This document shows positions 1-8,601 of a DNA stretch of 47,640 nt, piece after piece. The notes below the pieces were generated by a model. The model saw only the letters and a program-made list of their open reading frames with translations, ran no database searches and was not told where the DNA came from. Source of the DNA: Saprospiraceae bacterium (lineage in GTDB: Bacteria > Bacteroidota > Bacteroidia > Chitinophagales > Saprospiraceae); assembly GCA_029263015.1 (NCBI GenBank), contig JAJCYI010000106.1, positions 1 through 47,640 on the forward strand, written 5' to 3'. Positions within the stretch are counted from its first letter, which is position 1. Each line of letters starts with the position of its first letter. Made by a program: the position numbers and the translations under genes.

Positions 1-460
1 GGCAAAACAGGGATACGAATTGAACAAGATTAAAGCTAAGTTAAAGGATACTTCAGAATGCTGGATAGGAGCCGTCCTTTTTATCACTAACCTGGTCAGA
101 TTCGCTGAAATCCAAAACTTCCTTTTCTGAGGAAACCCTACCTACTTCAAAAATCTCGAAAGAGACCCACAATTTCAAGTCAAGCCAATAGTCCGAAGCC
201 CAGAACCTCTTGCTGGGCCAATGCTCGAAAGCTAAAATGTTGAGGAAATATACCAGATTGAAACCTATACAATGCAGGTGTCGTAAAAGGGTGGGAGCGA
301 GAATTGAAATTATTTTTCAAAAAAAAATTATCTCTATTTGGAAATACAAAGCAAAAATCTACCTTTGCGCTCGCTTTTAAAAAATGAGTCATGGCTTAAA
401 GTTTTTGATTGAAGATTTTTTCAAAACTTTAAGAGTATTACTCTAAACTATTTAAAAGGC
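1..460. other. Non-coding lead-in upstream of rpsJ
   Basis: No complete gene is seen here. A reading frame open at the window edge (2-130, +) encodes about 42 residues ending ...GYELNKIKAKLKD...ITNLVRFAE..., followed by TGA at 128-130. It could be the tail of a transposase-like or other protein, but it is too short to identify. The minus-strand ORF at 180-392 has no recognisable features and overlaps the rpsJ promoter. From 290 onward the region is A/T-rich and holds the S10 promoter. Confidence 0.5.
337..367 (+). promoter_or_regulatory. Consensus Bacteroidota promoter for the S10 operon
   Basis: TTTG at 337-340 and TACCTTTG at 360-367 are separated by 19 bp, matching the Bacteroidota housekeeping pattern TTTG-N19-TAnnTTTG. 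Transcription would start near 373, giving an rpsJ leader of roughly 88 nt. This is the best-matching promoter in the window and supports rpsJ as the first gene of its transcript. Confidence 0.8.
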
Positions 461-769
461 ATGAATCAAAAAATTCGAATCAAACTCCGTTCCTACGATC
501 ACAACCTTGTGGACAAGAGCACGGAGAAAATAGTTAAGACGGTCCGTGCAAGTGGAGCTGTTGTAACTGGTCCGATTCCGCTGCCCACCAAAAAGGAGAT
601 TTTTACCGTCTTGCGCTCGCCGCACGTCAACAAAAAATCCAGGGAGCAGTTTCAGTTACGCACTCACAAGCGACTGATCGAAATTTATACGCCTACCCAA
701 AAGACGGTCGATGCGTTGTCAAAGTTGGAACTGCCAAGTGGTGTGGATATTCAGGTCAAGTTGACGTAA
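461..769 (+). CDS. rpsJ: 30S ribosomal protein S10
   Basis: S10 sits in the head of the 30S subunit and, in other bacteria, pairs with NusB in antitermination. The 102-aa product has full family length, the N-terminal [10 protein letters not shown] segment and the [20 protein letters not shown] block typical of S10. It is the first gene of the superoperon, behind a consensus promoter. The 185-nt gap to rplC is the longest gap inside the S10 segment and contains predicted hairpins. The ATG at 461 agrees with the normal S10 N-terminus. Confidence 0.97.
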   Translation: MNQKIRIKLRSYDHNLVDKSTEKIVKTVRASGAVVTGPIPLPTKKEIFTVLRSPHVNKKSREQFQLRTHKRLIEIYTPTQKTVDALSKLELPSGVDIQVKLT

Positions 770-954
770 GTTCCTATTGACTAAACTTGTTTTATTGATT
801 CAAATTGGTTGCACCTAAGTGACGGCTTATCGTTTTAAGCGAAAAACTGTCCAGCAATCATTTATTGTTAAACGATCATGTTCGTTCTGCCTCGGAGGCT
901 TTCAATGTATTGAAAGGCAGCGAGTGTAGAGCTGTTGAATAAAATTCCTGCCAG
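770..954 (+). promoter_or_regulatory. Structured 185-nt spacer between rpsJ and rplC
   Basis: Several stem-loops can be drawn. GCTTA/TAAGC spans about 826-841. AACGA (871-875) pairs with TCGTT (882-886). A longer one pairs CTGC (887-890) with GCAG (917-920) and CTTTCAAT (899-906) with ATTGAAAG (909-916), leaving an 8-nt internal bulge. The neighbouring spacers in the S10 half are mostly 28-75 nt, so this could be an autoregulatory leader for the rplC-rplD block. That role is inferred; no known r-protein leader motif was recognised. Confidence 0.4.
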
Positions 955-1581
955 ATGAACGGCATTATTGGAAAGAAAATCGGTATGACCAGCGTCTTTG
1001 ATGAAGCTGGTCGAAACGTCCCTTGCACAATTGTAGAAGCAGGGCCATGTGTGGTTACACAGGTAAAAGACGAAGATTCCGACGGTTACTCTTCCCTCCA
1101 GTTGGGCTTTGGCGATGCCAAAGTGAAGAATACTACAAATGCGTTGATGGGCCATTTTGATAAAGCCAAAACTGGACCGAAGCGCAAATTAGTAGAGTTC
1201 AAGGACTTTGACGCCATTGCCAAAGAACTTGGCGACCTAATCCGTGTTGAGGAAATCTTTGAAGAAGGGGATGCTGTCAATGCAGTAGGCACTTCTAAAG
1301 GTAAAGGGTTTCAGGGAGTTGTAAAACGCCACGGCTTCAAAGGTGTGGGTCAGGCTACGCACGGCCAACACAACCGGGAAAGAGCACCTGGGTCAATTGG
1401 AGCAGCTTCATACCCAGCTCGTGTTTTCAAAGGTATGCGCATGGCAGGCCGGATGGGCACAGATAGGGTGAAAGTCCAAAATTTGAAAGTAGTCAAGGTT
1501 TTCCCTGAGAAAAACCTGATCCTTATAAAAGGAGCTATTCCAGGGCACAATGGTTCTTTCGTGGTGATCGAAAGAAGGTGA
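955..1581 (+). CDS. rplC: 50S ribosomal protein L3
   Basis: L3 is an early assembly protein whose long loop reaches the peptidyl transferase centre. The 208-aa product begins [15 protein letters not shown] and carries the signature region [19 protein letters not shown] followed by [13 protein letters not shown] (about residues 130-165), diagnostic for bacterial L3. The length is normal. It follows a structured spacer and precedes rplD by 51 nt, the canonical S10-operon order. Confidence 0.97.
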   Translation: MNGIIGKKIGMTSVFDEAGRNVPCTIVEAGPCVVTQVKDEDSDGYSSLQLGFGDAKVKNTTNALMGHFDKAKTGPKRKLVEFKDFDAIAKELGDLIRVEEIFEEGDAVNAVGTSKGKGFQGVVKRHGFKGVGQATHGQHNRERAPGSIGAASYPARVFKGMRMAGRMGTDRVKVQNLKVVKVFPEKNLILIKGAIPGHNGSFVVIERR

Positions 1582-1632
1582 CCATTAAGTAAGAGAATTT
1601 AATTTTTTAATGACAACAATGACTTCATAGTT

Positions 1633-2256
1633 ATGAAACTCGAAGTTTTAAATATTCAAGGTGCTTCAACAGGCAAGTCCATCGACCTGCCAGATGAAGT
1701 TTTCGGTTTTGAACCGAATAAACACGCAGTATGGTTGGCTGTGAAAGCATACCTCGCCAACCAGCGTCAAGGTACGCATAAATCAAAAGAGCGCAGCGAA
1801 TTATCTGGTTCTACTCGGAAGCTGGTCAGGCAAAAAGGTACAGGAGGTGCTCGTAAAGGAGATATCAAAAGTCCCATCTTGAGAGGTGGCGCCAGGGTCT
1901 TTGGCCCTAAGCCACGGGATTATAGCCAAAAATTGAATAAGAAGCATAAACGCTTGGCTCGGAAATCTGCGCTTTCTTCAAAAGCTGCAAGTGGTAGTGT
2001 GATCGTTTTGGAAGACTTTTCTTTCGATGCTCCACAAACAAAAGCTTACTTGGACATTTTGAATTCTTTGAATCTGGCAAATGAGAAATCACTGCTGGTG
2101 ACAACCGATCATGAAAAGAATGTGTACCTCTCCTGCCGCAATTTGAAAAAAGCTGTTGTGACAAGGGCTCAAGATCTGAACACCTACGATATTCTTCATG
2201 CAAATACTTTGATTTTGTCTGAAGCTGCTGTAGAAAAGATAGTTTCAAATATATAA
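1633..2256 (+). CDS. rplD: 50S ribosomal protein L4
   Basis: L4 binds 23S rRNA domain I, and its extended loop lines the exit tunnel. In Escherichia coli it also represses the S10 operon. The 207-aa product shows the loop signature RKLVRQKGTGGARKGD...GGARVFGPKPRDYSQKL (about residues 59-105) and the C-terminal Rossmann-like part. Whether it autoregulates here is unknown; the structured spacer upstream of rplC is one place to look. A heptad-repeat hairpin separates it from rplW. Confidence 0.97.
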   Translation: MKLEVLNIQGASTGKSIDLPDEVFGFEPNKHAVWLAVKAYLANQRQGTHKSKERSELSGSTRKLVRQKGTGGARKGDIKSPILRGGARVFGPKPRDYSQKLNKKHKRLARKSALSSKAASGSVIVLEDFSFDAPQTKAYLDILNSLNLANEKSLLVTTDHEKNVYLSCRNLKKAVVTRAQDLNTYDILHANTLILSEAAVEKIVSNI

Positions 2257-2258
2257 CT

Positions 2259-2326
2259 GTGGTTGATGATTGGCGAATGGCGGTTGTTTAACCGTCCACC
2301 GTCCACCGTCCACCGTCACCTATAGA
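2259..2326. repeat. Heptad-repeat hairpin, rplD-rplW spacer
   Basis: The right arm is a near-perfect tandem array of the 7-mer ACCGTCC, about four copies between 2290 and 2320. The left arm is a degenerate G/T-rich counterpart (GGTTGATGATTGGCGAATGG). The centre CGGTT-GTTT-AACCG closes a stem-loop. It belongs to the set of periodic hairpins described in the findings. Confidence 0.7.
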
Positions 2327-2329
2327 AAA

Positions 2330-2626
2330 ATGGCAAAACAAATTTTAATAAAACCTGTCATCACGGAAAAAGCAGATGCGTTGTCTGAAAAATTAGGCAA
2401 ATACACATTTGTGGTGAACAGGGATGCCAATAAGATCGAAATCAAGAAAGCAATAGCTGAACTCTACAATGTAGAAGTTGCTAAAGTGAACACGATGATC
2501 ATGCCATCCAAGGAAAAAAACCGTAACACCAGAAACGGCGTAATTAAAGGCCGTGTATCTGCCTTTAAAAAGGCGGTGATTACCTTGGCGCCTGGCGAGA
2601 CCATTAACTTCTTCGGCGATATTTAA
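2330..2626 (+). CDS. rplW: 50S ribosomal protein L23
   Basis: L23 lies at the tunnel exit and docks trigger factor and SRP. The start is set at the ATG at 2330 (MAKQILIKPVITEKAD), which gives 98 aa and the standard N-terminus. The longer frame from 2270 would read through the heptad repeat (NGGCLTVHRPPSTV) and is not credible as protein. The motif KPVITEKAD near the N-terminus and the internal NKIEIKKAIAELYNVEVAKV segment are typical of the family. Confidence 0.96.
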   Translation: MAKQILIKPVITEKADALSEKLGKYTFVVNRDANKIEIKKAIAELYNVEVAKVNTMIMPSKEKNRNTRNGVIKGRVSAFKKAVITLAPGETINFFGDI

Positions 2627-2698
2627 AGCATTTAGTAATTGGCGGTCATCCTTTAGCCTTAGGCCATTGGTTGACACAGATTAACAAAATAAACAGTC

Positions 2699-3523
2699 AT
2701 GGCACTGAAAAAATATAACCCGATTACACCGGGAATGCGATTTAAGGTAGGGGTAGCCCGGACGGAGATTACGGCAGATGAGCCGGAAAAGAGCTTATTG
2801 GCTCCTTTGAACAAAACAGGCGGCAGGAATAATACCGGTAAAATGACTGTTCGCCAAAAAGGTGGAGGGCACAAACGCCGCTATCGGATAATTGATTTCA
2901 AAAGAAATAAAGATGGTATTCCTGGTAATGTGAAGACTATCGAATACGATCCAAACCGTACAGCATATATCGCCCTGATTGTATATGCAGATGGTGAGAA
3001 GAAATACATTTTAGCGCCATTCGGTTTGAAAGTTGGTGACCAAATCATGTCTGGGGAAAAAGCTACTCCAACTATTGGTAATACCCTTTTTCTTAGCGAC
3101 ATCCCACTCGGTACATCCATCCACGCTGTGGAAATGACTCCTGGTAGGGGAGCAGCATTGGTCCGTTCAGCTGGTACTTCTGCGACTATGATGGGACGAG
3201 AAGATCGTTACGCCATAATCAAATTACCTTCTGGTGAGACCCGGCGCATATTGGTAACTTGTAAGGCTACTATGGGCACTTGTTCCAATCCTGATCACGG
3301 ACTTACCACACTGGGTAAAGCAGGGGCCAAACGTTGGTTGGGCAGACGTCCACGTGTAAGGGGTGTAGCCATGAACCCAGTAGATCACCCGATGGGTGGT
3401 GGTGAAGGGCGTGCTTCTGGAGGTCACCCTCGTTCCCGCAATGGTATTTTTGCAAAAGGTCAAAAAACAAGGAATAAAAAGAAGTATTCCACTAAGTTGA
3501 TTATTTCTAAAAAGAAAAAATAA
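2699..3523 (+). CDS. rplB: 50S ribosomal protein L2
   Basis: L2 is needed for subunit association and peptidyl transferase activity. The 274-aa product has full length. It contains the RNA-binding core [20 protein letters not shown] and the conserved C-terminal region [19 protein letters not shown] (about residues 225-243), which includes the invariant histidine equivalent to E. coli His229. The C-terminus is lysine-rich ([19 protein letters not shown]). The order rplW-rplB-rpsS is canonical. Confidence 0.98.
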   Translation: MALKKYNPITPGMRFKVGVARTEITADEPEKSLLAPLNKTGGRNNTGKMTVRQKGGGHKRRYRIIDFKRNKDGIPGNVKTIEYDPNRTAYIALIVYADGEKKYILAPFGLKVGDQIMSGEKATPTIGNTLFLSDIPLGTSIHAVEMTPGRGAALVRSAGTSATMMGREDRYAIIKLPSGETRRILVTCKATMGTCSNPDHGLTTLGKAGAKRWLGRRPRVRGVAMNPVDHPMGGGEGRASGGHPRSRNGIFAKGQKTRNKKKYSTKLIISKKKK

Positions 3524-3533
3524 AAATATGCCT

Positions 3534-3583
3534 GTTGGTTGTTGATTGTTTTTTGCGACCAACAACCAATACTAACAACCAAT
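3534..3583. repeat. Heptad-repeat hairpin, rplB-rpsS spacer
   Basis: The left arm GTTGGTTGTTGATTGTT is a degenerate GTTGRTT repeat. The right arm CCAACAACCAATACTAACAA is its complement in the same 7-bp period. The arms pair around TTTTTGCGA. The whole element fills the spacer and stops just before the rpsS start codon. Confidence 0.7.
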
Positions 3584-3587
3584 TAAT

Positions 3588-3857
3588 ATGCCTCGTTCGA
3601 TTAAAAAAGGGCCATACATCCACCATAAGCTGATGAAAAAGCTTGAAGCTATGCAAGGAAGCAAGCGCAAGCAAGTGATCAAAACGTGGTCACGTGCTTC
3701 AATGATTGTTCCTGACATGGTTGGCCAAACCATTGCTGTTCACAACGGGAAGAATTTTATTCCTGTGTTTATTACAGAGAACATGGTCGGACATAAATTG
3801 GGTGAATTTTCTCCAACCCGGACATATAGAGGCCATGCTGGCCACAGGAAAGGCTAA
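3588..3857 (+). CDS. rpsS: 30S ribosomal protein S19
   Basis: S19 forms a complex with S13 at the 30S head and contacts the A-site finger. The 89-aa product starts [15 protein letters not shown] and holds the signature region [20 protein letters not shown] at its C-terminus. Length and motif are normal. It sits between rplB and rplV with spacers of about 65 nt. Confidence 0.97.
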   Translation: MPRSIKKGPYIHHKLMKKLEAMQGSKRKQVIKTWSRASMIVPDMVGQTIAVHNGKNFIPVFITENMVGHKLGEFSPTRTYRGHAGHRKG

Positions 3858-3922
3858 TCATGAATAGGGCACTTGTCCTGTTTGTTTTTAACAAAATTGA
3901 AAATTGATTTAAAATCAGAATA

Positions 3923-4345
3923 ATGGAAGCAGTTGCTAAGATCAAGAATTGCCCCATGTCCCCCCGCAAGATGAGGATCGTGGTCGATAACATCAGGGGA
4001 GAGAAGGTAGATAAAGCGTTAAACATCCTGCGTTTCACCAAAAATGAAGCTGCAGAATGGTTAGAAAAGCTGTTACTTTCAGCTATTGCCAACTGGGAAT
4101 ATAAGTTGGACGGGGTAGAAAGTGCAGATGATTACAGTCTTTATATCAAAGAAATATTTGTTGATGGCGGCACTATGTTGAGGCGGTTTCGCCCAGCACC
4201 ACAAGGTCGTGCTCAACGTATCCGTAAGAGACGTAACCACGTTACACTAGTGGTAGAAAATAAAATCCCACTTGAAAAGGATTTGCATTCTGATACTGAA
4301 GATGAGGTGGAAGTAGAAGAGATTGAAGACACAACCGAAGCATAA
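3923..4345 (+). CDS. rplV: 50S ribosomal protein L22 with acidic C-terminal tail
   Basis: L22 has a beta-hairpin that reaches the nascent-chain tunnel. The 140-aa product matches bacterial L22 over about residues 1-115, including the hairpin region GGTMLRRFRPAPQGRAQRIR. It then continues into an acidic tail of about 17 residues (DTEDEVEVEEIEDTTEA), which makes it somewhat longer than the usual form of about 110 residues. The tail is probably disordered and solvent-exposed; its function is unknown. rpsC follows after a repeat-filled spacer. Confidence 0.96.
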   Translation: MEAVAKIKNCPMSPRKMRIVVDNIRGEKVDKALNILRFTKNEAAEWLEKLLLSAIANWEYKLDGVESADDYSLYIKEIFVDGGTMLRRFRPAPQGRAQRIRKRRNHVTLVVENKIPLEKDLHSDTEDEVEVEEIEDTTEA

Positions 4346-4353
4346 GCATTTAT

Positions 4354-4408
4354 TATTTGTGATTGTCGGTTGAACACCACAAATCAACAACCACAAATCA
4401 ACATCATT
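4354..4408. repeat. 14-bp tandem repeat hairpin, rplV-rpsC spacer
   Basis: The right arm contains two exact copies of the 14-mer ACCACAAATCAACA (a double heptad). The left arm has the degenerate complement TTTGTGATTGTCGGTTG. The arms can fold into a stem-loop that ends just before the rpsC start codon at 4414. Confidence 0.7.
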
Positions 4409-4413
4409 CATAA

Positions 4414-5202
4414 ATGGGTCAAAAGACTAATCCAATCGGGAATCGCTTAGGCATTATCAGGGGATGGGAATCCAACTGGTTTGCTGATCGTGACTATGCT
4501 GACAAAGTAGTGGAAGATGAACGCATCCGCATTTATTTGAAAGCTCGTATCTCTAAAGGGGGCATTGCCAAAGTCATTATCGAGCGTGCTCTAAAACGCA
4601 TTACCGTGACGATCCACACTTCCCGTCCGGGTATTGTGATCGGAAAAGGTGGATCTGAAGTTGACAAGATCAGAGAGGAGTTGCGGAAATTGACGGGTAA
4701 AGATGTACAGATTAATATAGTTGAAATCCGTAGACCTGAAATGGATGCTGCCATCGTTGGCGAGTCCATAGCAAAACAGATTGAGGCAAGGATCAATTAT
4801 CGCCGTGCCATCAAAATGTCTATTCAATCTACTATGCGTGCAGGTGCTGAAGGTATCAAAGTACGTATTTCGGGTAGAGTAGGAGGAGCGGAGATGGCTC
4901 GTTCAGAAGAATATAAACAAGGCAGGACGCCTTTGCATACCTTCCGTTCAGATATTGACTATGTATTGACCGAAGCCATGACAGTATATGGAATCGTTGG
5001 CATTAAGGTTTGGATTTGCAAAGGAGAAATTTTCGGCAAGCCTGACCTTAATCTGAATGCAGGACTTGAGAAGAAAGAAAGAGGCGGTGGAGGCGGCAGA
5101 GGCGGCAGACGGGACGGTGGTGGTGGTCGTCGTGATGGAGGCCGTGGAGGACGACGGGACAACCGAGGCGGCGGTGGTGGTGGAGGCCGTAGAGGACGTT
5201 AA
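4414..5202 (+). CDS. rpsC: 30S ribosomal protein S3 with Gly/Arg-rich tail
   Basis: S3 lies at the mRNA entry channel and contributes to helicase activity. The 262-aa product has the N-terminal [13 protein letters not shown], a KH domain whose GXXG loop is GKGG at residues 77-80, and the S3 C-terminal domain. From about residue 223 it runs into a low-complexity tail made almost only of Gly, Arg and Asp ([14 protein letters not shown]), resembling RGG RNA-binding tails. Frame-shifted ORFs over the tail are shadows of this repetitive stretch. The 140-nt gap to rplP is unusually long and carries a promoter-like box. Confidence 0.97.
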   Translation: MGQKTNPIGNRLGIIRGWESNWFADRDYADKVVEDERIRIYLKARISKGGIAKVIIERALKRITVTIHTSRPGIVIGKGGSEVDKIREELRKLTGKDVQINIVEIRRPEMDAAIVGESIAKQIEARINYRRAIKMSIQSTMRAGAEGIKVRISGRVGGAEMARSEEYKQGRTPLHTFRSDIDYVLTEAMTVYGIVGIKVWICKGEIFGKPDLNLNAGLEKKERGGGGGRGGRRDGGGGRRDGGRGGRRDNRGGGGGGGRRGR

Positions 5203-5242
5203 TTCAATTTCAATAATCAAGGAAAATCTGGGAAATTCGGTG

Positions 5243-5250
5243 TACTTTTG
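5243..5250 (+). promoter_or_regulatory. Internal TAnnTTTG promoter box before rplP
   Basis: TACTTTTG at 5243-5250, followed by CAGCCG, matches the Bacteroidota -7 element exactly. No clear TTTG lies 19-21 bp upstream, so the -33 half is missing or weak. The box sits in the only long gap (140 nt) between rpsJ-rpsC and rplP-rplO and could let the second half be expressed independently. Transcription would start near 5257. Confidence 0.5.
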
Positions 5251-5342
5251 CAGCCGTTTTCAAAGAGCCTAAATTTTGAATAGATTTTTAAGAAATTTTC
5301 CTTACTGTGTTTTATTAAAATGCAGTCAAAATACAGGTTAAA

Positions 5343-5765
5343 ATGTTACAGCCTAAAAGAATTAAATACAGGAAGCCCCATCGGATCAAACATAAGAAAC
5401 AGACCATCAAAGGCAGTACTGTATGTTTTGGAGCGTATGCGTTAAAATCGCTTGATGCAGGGCGCATCACCAACCGCCAGATCGAATCTGCCCGTATTGC
5501 AATGACACGGCACATGAAAAGGGAAGGTCAGGTTTGGATAAGGATTTTCCCAGACAGGCCCATCACCCGTAAACCATTAGAAGTAAGGATGGGTAAAGGT
5601 AAAGGGGCACTCGATCATTATGTGGCGATGGTAGAACCTGGACGCATCATGTTTGAAATAGATGGAGTGGACAAGGAGGTAGCGGTTGAAGCCCTCAGGT
5701 TAGCAGCACAGAAATTACCTGTGCTCACCAAGGTGACGGTCAGACCAGATATGATAAAATTTTAA
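5343..5765 (+). CDS. rplP: 50S ribosomal protein L16
   Basis: L16 helps position tRNA at the A site. The 140-aa product begins [19 protein letters not shown] and carries [20 protein letters not shown] and [19 protein letters not shown], both diagnostic of L16. The length is normal. It is the first gene after the long rpsC spacer with its promoter-like box, and rpmC follows after 32 nt. Confidence 0.97.
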   Translation: MLQPKRIKYRKPHRIKHKKQTIKGSTVCFGAYALKSLDAGRITNRQIESARIAMTRHMKREGQVWIRIFPDRPITRKPLEVRMGKGKGALDHYVAMVEPGRIMFEIDGVDKEVAVEALRLAAQKLPVLTKVTVRPDMIKF

Positions 5766-5797
5766 TCACCCTTTTACAGTATATATAAACAAGTAAA

Positions 5798-6058
5798 ATG
5801 GCAAGCAAGAAATATCTTGAACTTCAGGAATTCTCAGACGCAGACTTGGTAGTGGAGTTGGAAGGGATCGAAAGTGAATACCACAAAATGCGATTTGACC
5901 ACAATGTACAAGGGTTGGACAACCCCTTGGAACTAAGAGAATTGCGCAGGGACGTTGCTCGTCTCAAAACTGAAATACGCCACCGTGAAATCGCCAATAT
6001 GACCGAAGATCAGTTGGCAAAACGGAGCAAGATCAGGGCAAGGCGCAGAAGAAATTAA
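5798..6058 (+). CDS. rpmC: 50S ribosomal protein L29
   Basis: L29 sits beside L23 at the tunnel exit. The 86-aa product is a short helical-hairpin protein with the family core NPLELRELRRDVARLKTEI (about residues 47-66). An N-terminal extension (MASKKYLELQEFSDADLVVE) and a basic C-terminus (RSKIRARRRRN) make it longer than the E. coli form of 63 residues; such lengths occur in Bacteroidota. It is flanked by rplP and rpsQ at about 30 nt. Confidence 0.95.
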   Translation: MASKKYLELQEFSDADLVVELEGIESEYHKMRFDHNVQGLDNPLELRELRRDVARLKTEIRHREIANMTEDQLAKRSKIRARRRRN

Positions 6059-6086
6059 TAGCTATCAACCATTTTAAATTCCATTC

Positions 6087-6347
6087 ATGGAAAATAGTAG
6101 AAATCTTAGAAAAACAAAAGTTGGAGTGGTCGTCAGTGACAAGATGGACAAGTCCATCAATGTAAAGGTAGAGCGCCGTCTTGCGCACCCTATTTATGGA
6201 AAATCCGTGAAACTTTCGAAAAAGTTCATGGCACACGACGAAAAAAACGAATGCACCATAGGGGACAAAGTGAAGATCATGGAAGTCCGGCCACTCAGCA
6301 AGCGCAAACGATGGCGCTTGGTCGAGGTTCTTGAAAAAGCTAAGTAA
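6087..6347 (+). CDS. rpsQ: 30S ribosomal protein S17
   Basis: S17 is a primary 16S rRNA-binding OB-fold protein needed for early 30S assembly. The 86-aa product contains [20 protein letters not shown] and the C-terminal block [20 protein letters not shown], both characteristic. The length is normal, and the place between rpmC and rplN is canonical for the spc segment. Confidence 0.97.
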   Translation: MENSRNLRKTKVGVVVSDKMDKSINVKVERRLAHPIYGKSVKLSKKFMAHDEKNECTIGDKVKIMEVRPLSKRKRWRLVEVLEKAK

Positions 6348-6403
6348 TCCAGGATATATGATCCTGTTTTTGCTGCAAACGAAACTTTTAAAATTAGAAT
6401 AAA

Positions 6404-6769
6404 ATGATCCAGCAGGAATCGAGACTCAAGGTTGCGGATAACAGCGGTGCGAAAGAAGTGCTATGTATTCGTGTGCTCGGTGGCTCTCGCCGCCGCTATG
6501 CATCAATTGGCGATGTAATAGTTGTTACTGTCAAAGATGCCTCTCCGGGAGGTGTGAAAAAAGGTACGGTCTCGAAAGCAGTCGTGGTGCGCACCAAAAA
6601 AGAAATCCGCCGGAAGGATGGATCTTATATTCGTTTCGACGACAATGCATGTGTATTGTTGACAGCTACTGACGAACCAAGGGGTACACGGATATTCGGA
6701 CCAGTTGCAAGGGAGTTGAGGGATAAGGACTACATGCGTATCGTATCATTGGCACCGGAAGTGCTTTAA
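6404..6769 (+). CDS. rplN: 50S ribosomal protein L14
   Basis: L14 contributes to bridge B8 and is the docking site for the silencing factor RsfS. The 121-aa product begins [20 protein letters not shown], nearly invariant in bacteria, and ends [18 protein letters not shown]. Length and motifs are normal. The + frame ORF at 6463-6672 is a shadow of this gene. Confidence 0.98.
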   Translation: MIQQESRLKVADNSGAKEVLCIRVLGGSRRRYASIGDVIVVTVKDASPGGVKKGTVSKAVVVRTKKEIRRKDGSYIRFDDNACVLLTATDEPRGTRIFGPVARELRDKDYMRIVSLAPEVL

Positions 6770-6815
6770 GCAATTTTTTAAACAAAGAAATTAACACGGT
6801 AATTCACTGATTATC

Positions 6816-7160
6816 ATGGCAAAAAATAATAAACAGAACAGGTTCGCACCAAAATTTCACGTAAAAAAAGGCGACAAGGTGATGGTCATCGCTGGCAATG
6901 ATAAAGGCGAGACTGGTGAAATACTTGAAGTATTTCCAGCTAAGAACAGGGCCATTGTTGAAAACCTGAACATGGTAACGAAGCACCAAAAGCCAACGCA
7001 GGACAACCCAGGTGGGATCACTGAAATACCATCTCCTATCCACTTGTCAAACCTTATGCTGATAGACCCTAAAACTGGAGAACCTACCCGTATAGGCCGC
7101 AAGCTGGTTGATGGTAGATTGGTTCGGTATGCCAAGAAATCGGGCGAATTGATTAACTAA
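6816..7160 (+). CDS. rplX: 50S ribosomal protein L24
   Basis: L24 is an assembly initiator for the 50S subunit. The 114-aa product has the KOW motif [20 protein letters not shown] (about residues 18-37) and the following [13 protein letters not shown] block. A basic N-terminal extension ([16 protein letters not shown]) precedes the KOW domain. rplE starts 28 nt downstream. Confidence 0.97.
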   Translation: MAKNNKQNRFAPKFHVKKGDKVMVIAGNDKGETGEILEVFPAKNRAIVENLNMVTKHQKPTQDNPGGITEIPSPIHLSNLMLIDPKTGEPTRIGRKLVDGRLVRYAKKSGELIN

Positions 7161-7188
7161 ATTTCCTGAAAGAATAACTGTTTTAGAA

Positions 7189-7749
7189 ATGAAAAATACA
7201 CCCAGGTTCCTGGAAAAATATAAGTCAGTGGCAGTCCCTGCCTTAAAGGAGCAATTCCAGTACAAAAATGTAATGGAAGTACCTCAACTTGTCAAAATCT
7301 GCATAAACCAAGCAGTAGGTCAAGCTACGCAAGACAAGAAACTTGTTGACATTGCACAAAAAGAAATCTCTCAGATAGCTGGTCAGAATGCAGTCGTGGT
7401 GAAAGCCAAGAAGTCTGTTTCCAACTTTAAATTGAGGGAAGGTATGCCCATCGCAGTTCGGGTCACCCTTCGCAACGAAAGGATGTGGGAATTCATGGAT
7501 CGTCTTATTACTGTTTCTCTACCTCGTGTACGTGACTTTAGGGGCATCGCAACCAAGAGCTTTGATGGCCGCGGTAATTATACGATGGGTGTTACTGAGC
7601 ATATCATCTTCCCTGAGATTGACCTGGACAAGGTGAACAAGATCACAGGAATGGATATTTCTTTTGTGACAACTGCAAAGACAGATGCCGAAGGCATGGC
7701 ACTTTTGAAGGGTCTTGGGATGCCTTTCAAAAACCAAAATAATAACTAA
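7189..7749 (+). CDS. rplE: 50S ribosomal protein L5
   Basis: L5 binds 5S rRNA in the central protuberance and contacts S13. The 186-aa product has the L5 core segments MRER-type [20 protein letters not shown] and [20 protein letters not shown], and ends in an asparagine-rich tail (FKNQNNN). Length and place after rplX are normal. Confidence 0.97.
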   Translation: MKNTPRFLEKYKSVAVPALKEQFQYKNVMEVPQLVKICINQAVGQATQDKKLVDIAQKEISQIAGQNAVVVKAKKSVSNFKLREGMPIAVRVTLRNERMWEFMDRLITVSLPRVRDFRGIATKSFDGRGNYTMGVTEHIIFPEIDLDKVNKITGMDISFVTTAKTDAEGMALLKGLGMPFKNQNNN

Positions 7750-7784
7750 GGAAACCTCCTTATTCATAAAAGAATAATTTTAAA

Positions 7785-8054
7785 ATGGCAAGAAAATCAC
7801 TCATAGCAAGAGAAACGAAGCGGAGGAAAATGGTCGCCAAATATGCTGACTTGCGCAAAAAGCTAAAGGAAGCTGGAGATTACGAAGCACTTGACAAATT
7901 GCCCCGTAACGCTTCTCCTGTCCGTTTGCATAACCGTTGCAGGCTCACAGGCCGACCAAAAGGTTTCATGCGCAAATTCGGATTGTGTCGTGTGAAATTC
8001 CGTCAAATGGCCCTCAATGGTAAAATTCCGGGCATAACCAAAGCAAGTTGGTAA
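7785..8054 (+). CDS. rpsN: 30S ribosomal protein S14, zinc-independent form
   Basis: S14 is a late-assembling protein of the 30S head. The 89-aa product is the long form without zinc-binding CxxC pairs: its C-terminal region reads [20 protein letters not shown] with only isolated cysteines. The N-terminus [20 protein letters not shown] is typical of this form. The S8 gene follows after a 78-nt spacer filled by a heptad-repeat hairpin. Confidence 0.97.
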   Translation: MARKSLIARETKRRKMVAKYADLRKKLKEAGDYEALDKLPRNASPVRLHNRCRLTGRPKGFMRKFGLCRVKFRQMALNGKIPGITKASW

Positions 8055-8057
8055 TTC

Positions 8058-8126
8058 CAGTTGGTAGTCAACAGTCAGCAGCCTTTGATTTCTATTGCTC
8101 ACTGCCTACTGCCCACTGAAAACTGA
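8058..8126. repeat. Heptad-repeat hairpin, rpsN-rpsH spacer
   Basis: The right arm reads GCTCACT-GCCTACT-GCCCACT-GAAAACT, four degenerate heptads. The left arm CAGTTGG-TAGTCAA-CAGTCAG has the same period and is roughly complementary to it. The stem can be closed across about 20 nt of A/T-rich sequence. Confidence 0.7.
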
Positions 8127-8132
8127 TATTCA

Positions 8133-8537
8133 ATGATAGTAACTGATCCAATAGCAGATTTTTTGACCCGCATCCGTAATGCACAGCAAGCGGGGCACAG
8201 GATTGTTGACATCCCTACCTCTAAGGAAAAAAGGGCAATGACTGAAATCCTTTATGATAGTGGTTATATCCTGAAGTACAAATTTGATGAAGATGCAGGT
8301 GATACGGGTATGATCAAAATTGCCTTGAAGTACGACAAGATAACTCGTCTGCCGGTCATTCGGGAACTGAAAAGAGTGAGCCGCCCAGGGTTGCGCCAGT
8401 ACCGCAAGGCCAACGACCTCCCTCGCGTTATCAATGGCTTGGGCATAGCGATCATATCTACATCCCATGGGATCATGACTGATAAGAAAGCAAGGGACGA
8501 GAATGTCGGAGGAGAGGTGCTTTGTTTTATTTCCTGA
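8133..8537 (+). CDS. rpsH: 30S ribosomal protein S8
   Basis: S8 binds helix 21 of 16S rRNA and in E. coli represses the spc operon by binding near rplE. The 134-aa product starts MIVTDPIADFLTRIRNAQQA and ends with the family signature STSHGIMTDKKARDENVGGE. The length is normal. No S8 operator copy was recognised by eye. Confidence 0.97.
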   Translation: MIVTDPIADFLTRIRNAQQAGHRIVDIPTSKEKRAMTEILYDSGYILKYKFDEDAGDTGMIKIALKYDKITRLPVIRELKRVSRPGLRQYRKANDLPRVINGLGIAIISTSHGIMTDKKARDENVGGEVLCFIS

Positions 8538-8601
8538 TAAATGTTAGACTTTATTCTCTTTTTGAATAAACATTTATTGTTCAACTTTCAATCAATTTAA
8601 A

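Noticed and set aside
180-392. Minus-strand 70-aa ORF upstream of rpsJ
   Set aside because: It overlaps the consensus S10 promoter, has no domain-like sequence, and ends in A/T-rich intergenic DNA.
2270-2329. Extended N-terminus of L23
   Set aside because: The extra 20 residues translate the ACCGTCC heptad repeat; the family N-terminus begins at 2330.
4948-5272. Valine-, serine- or proline-rich ORFs over the end of rpsC
   Set aside because: They are alternate-frame shadows of the GGC/CGT-rich repeat that encodes the Gly/Arg tail of S3.
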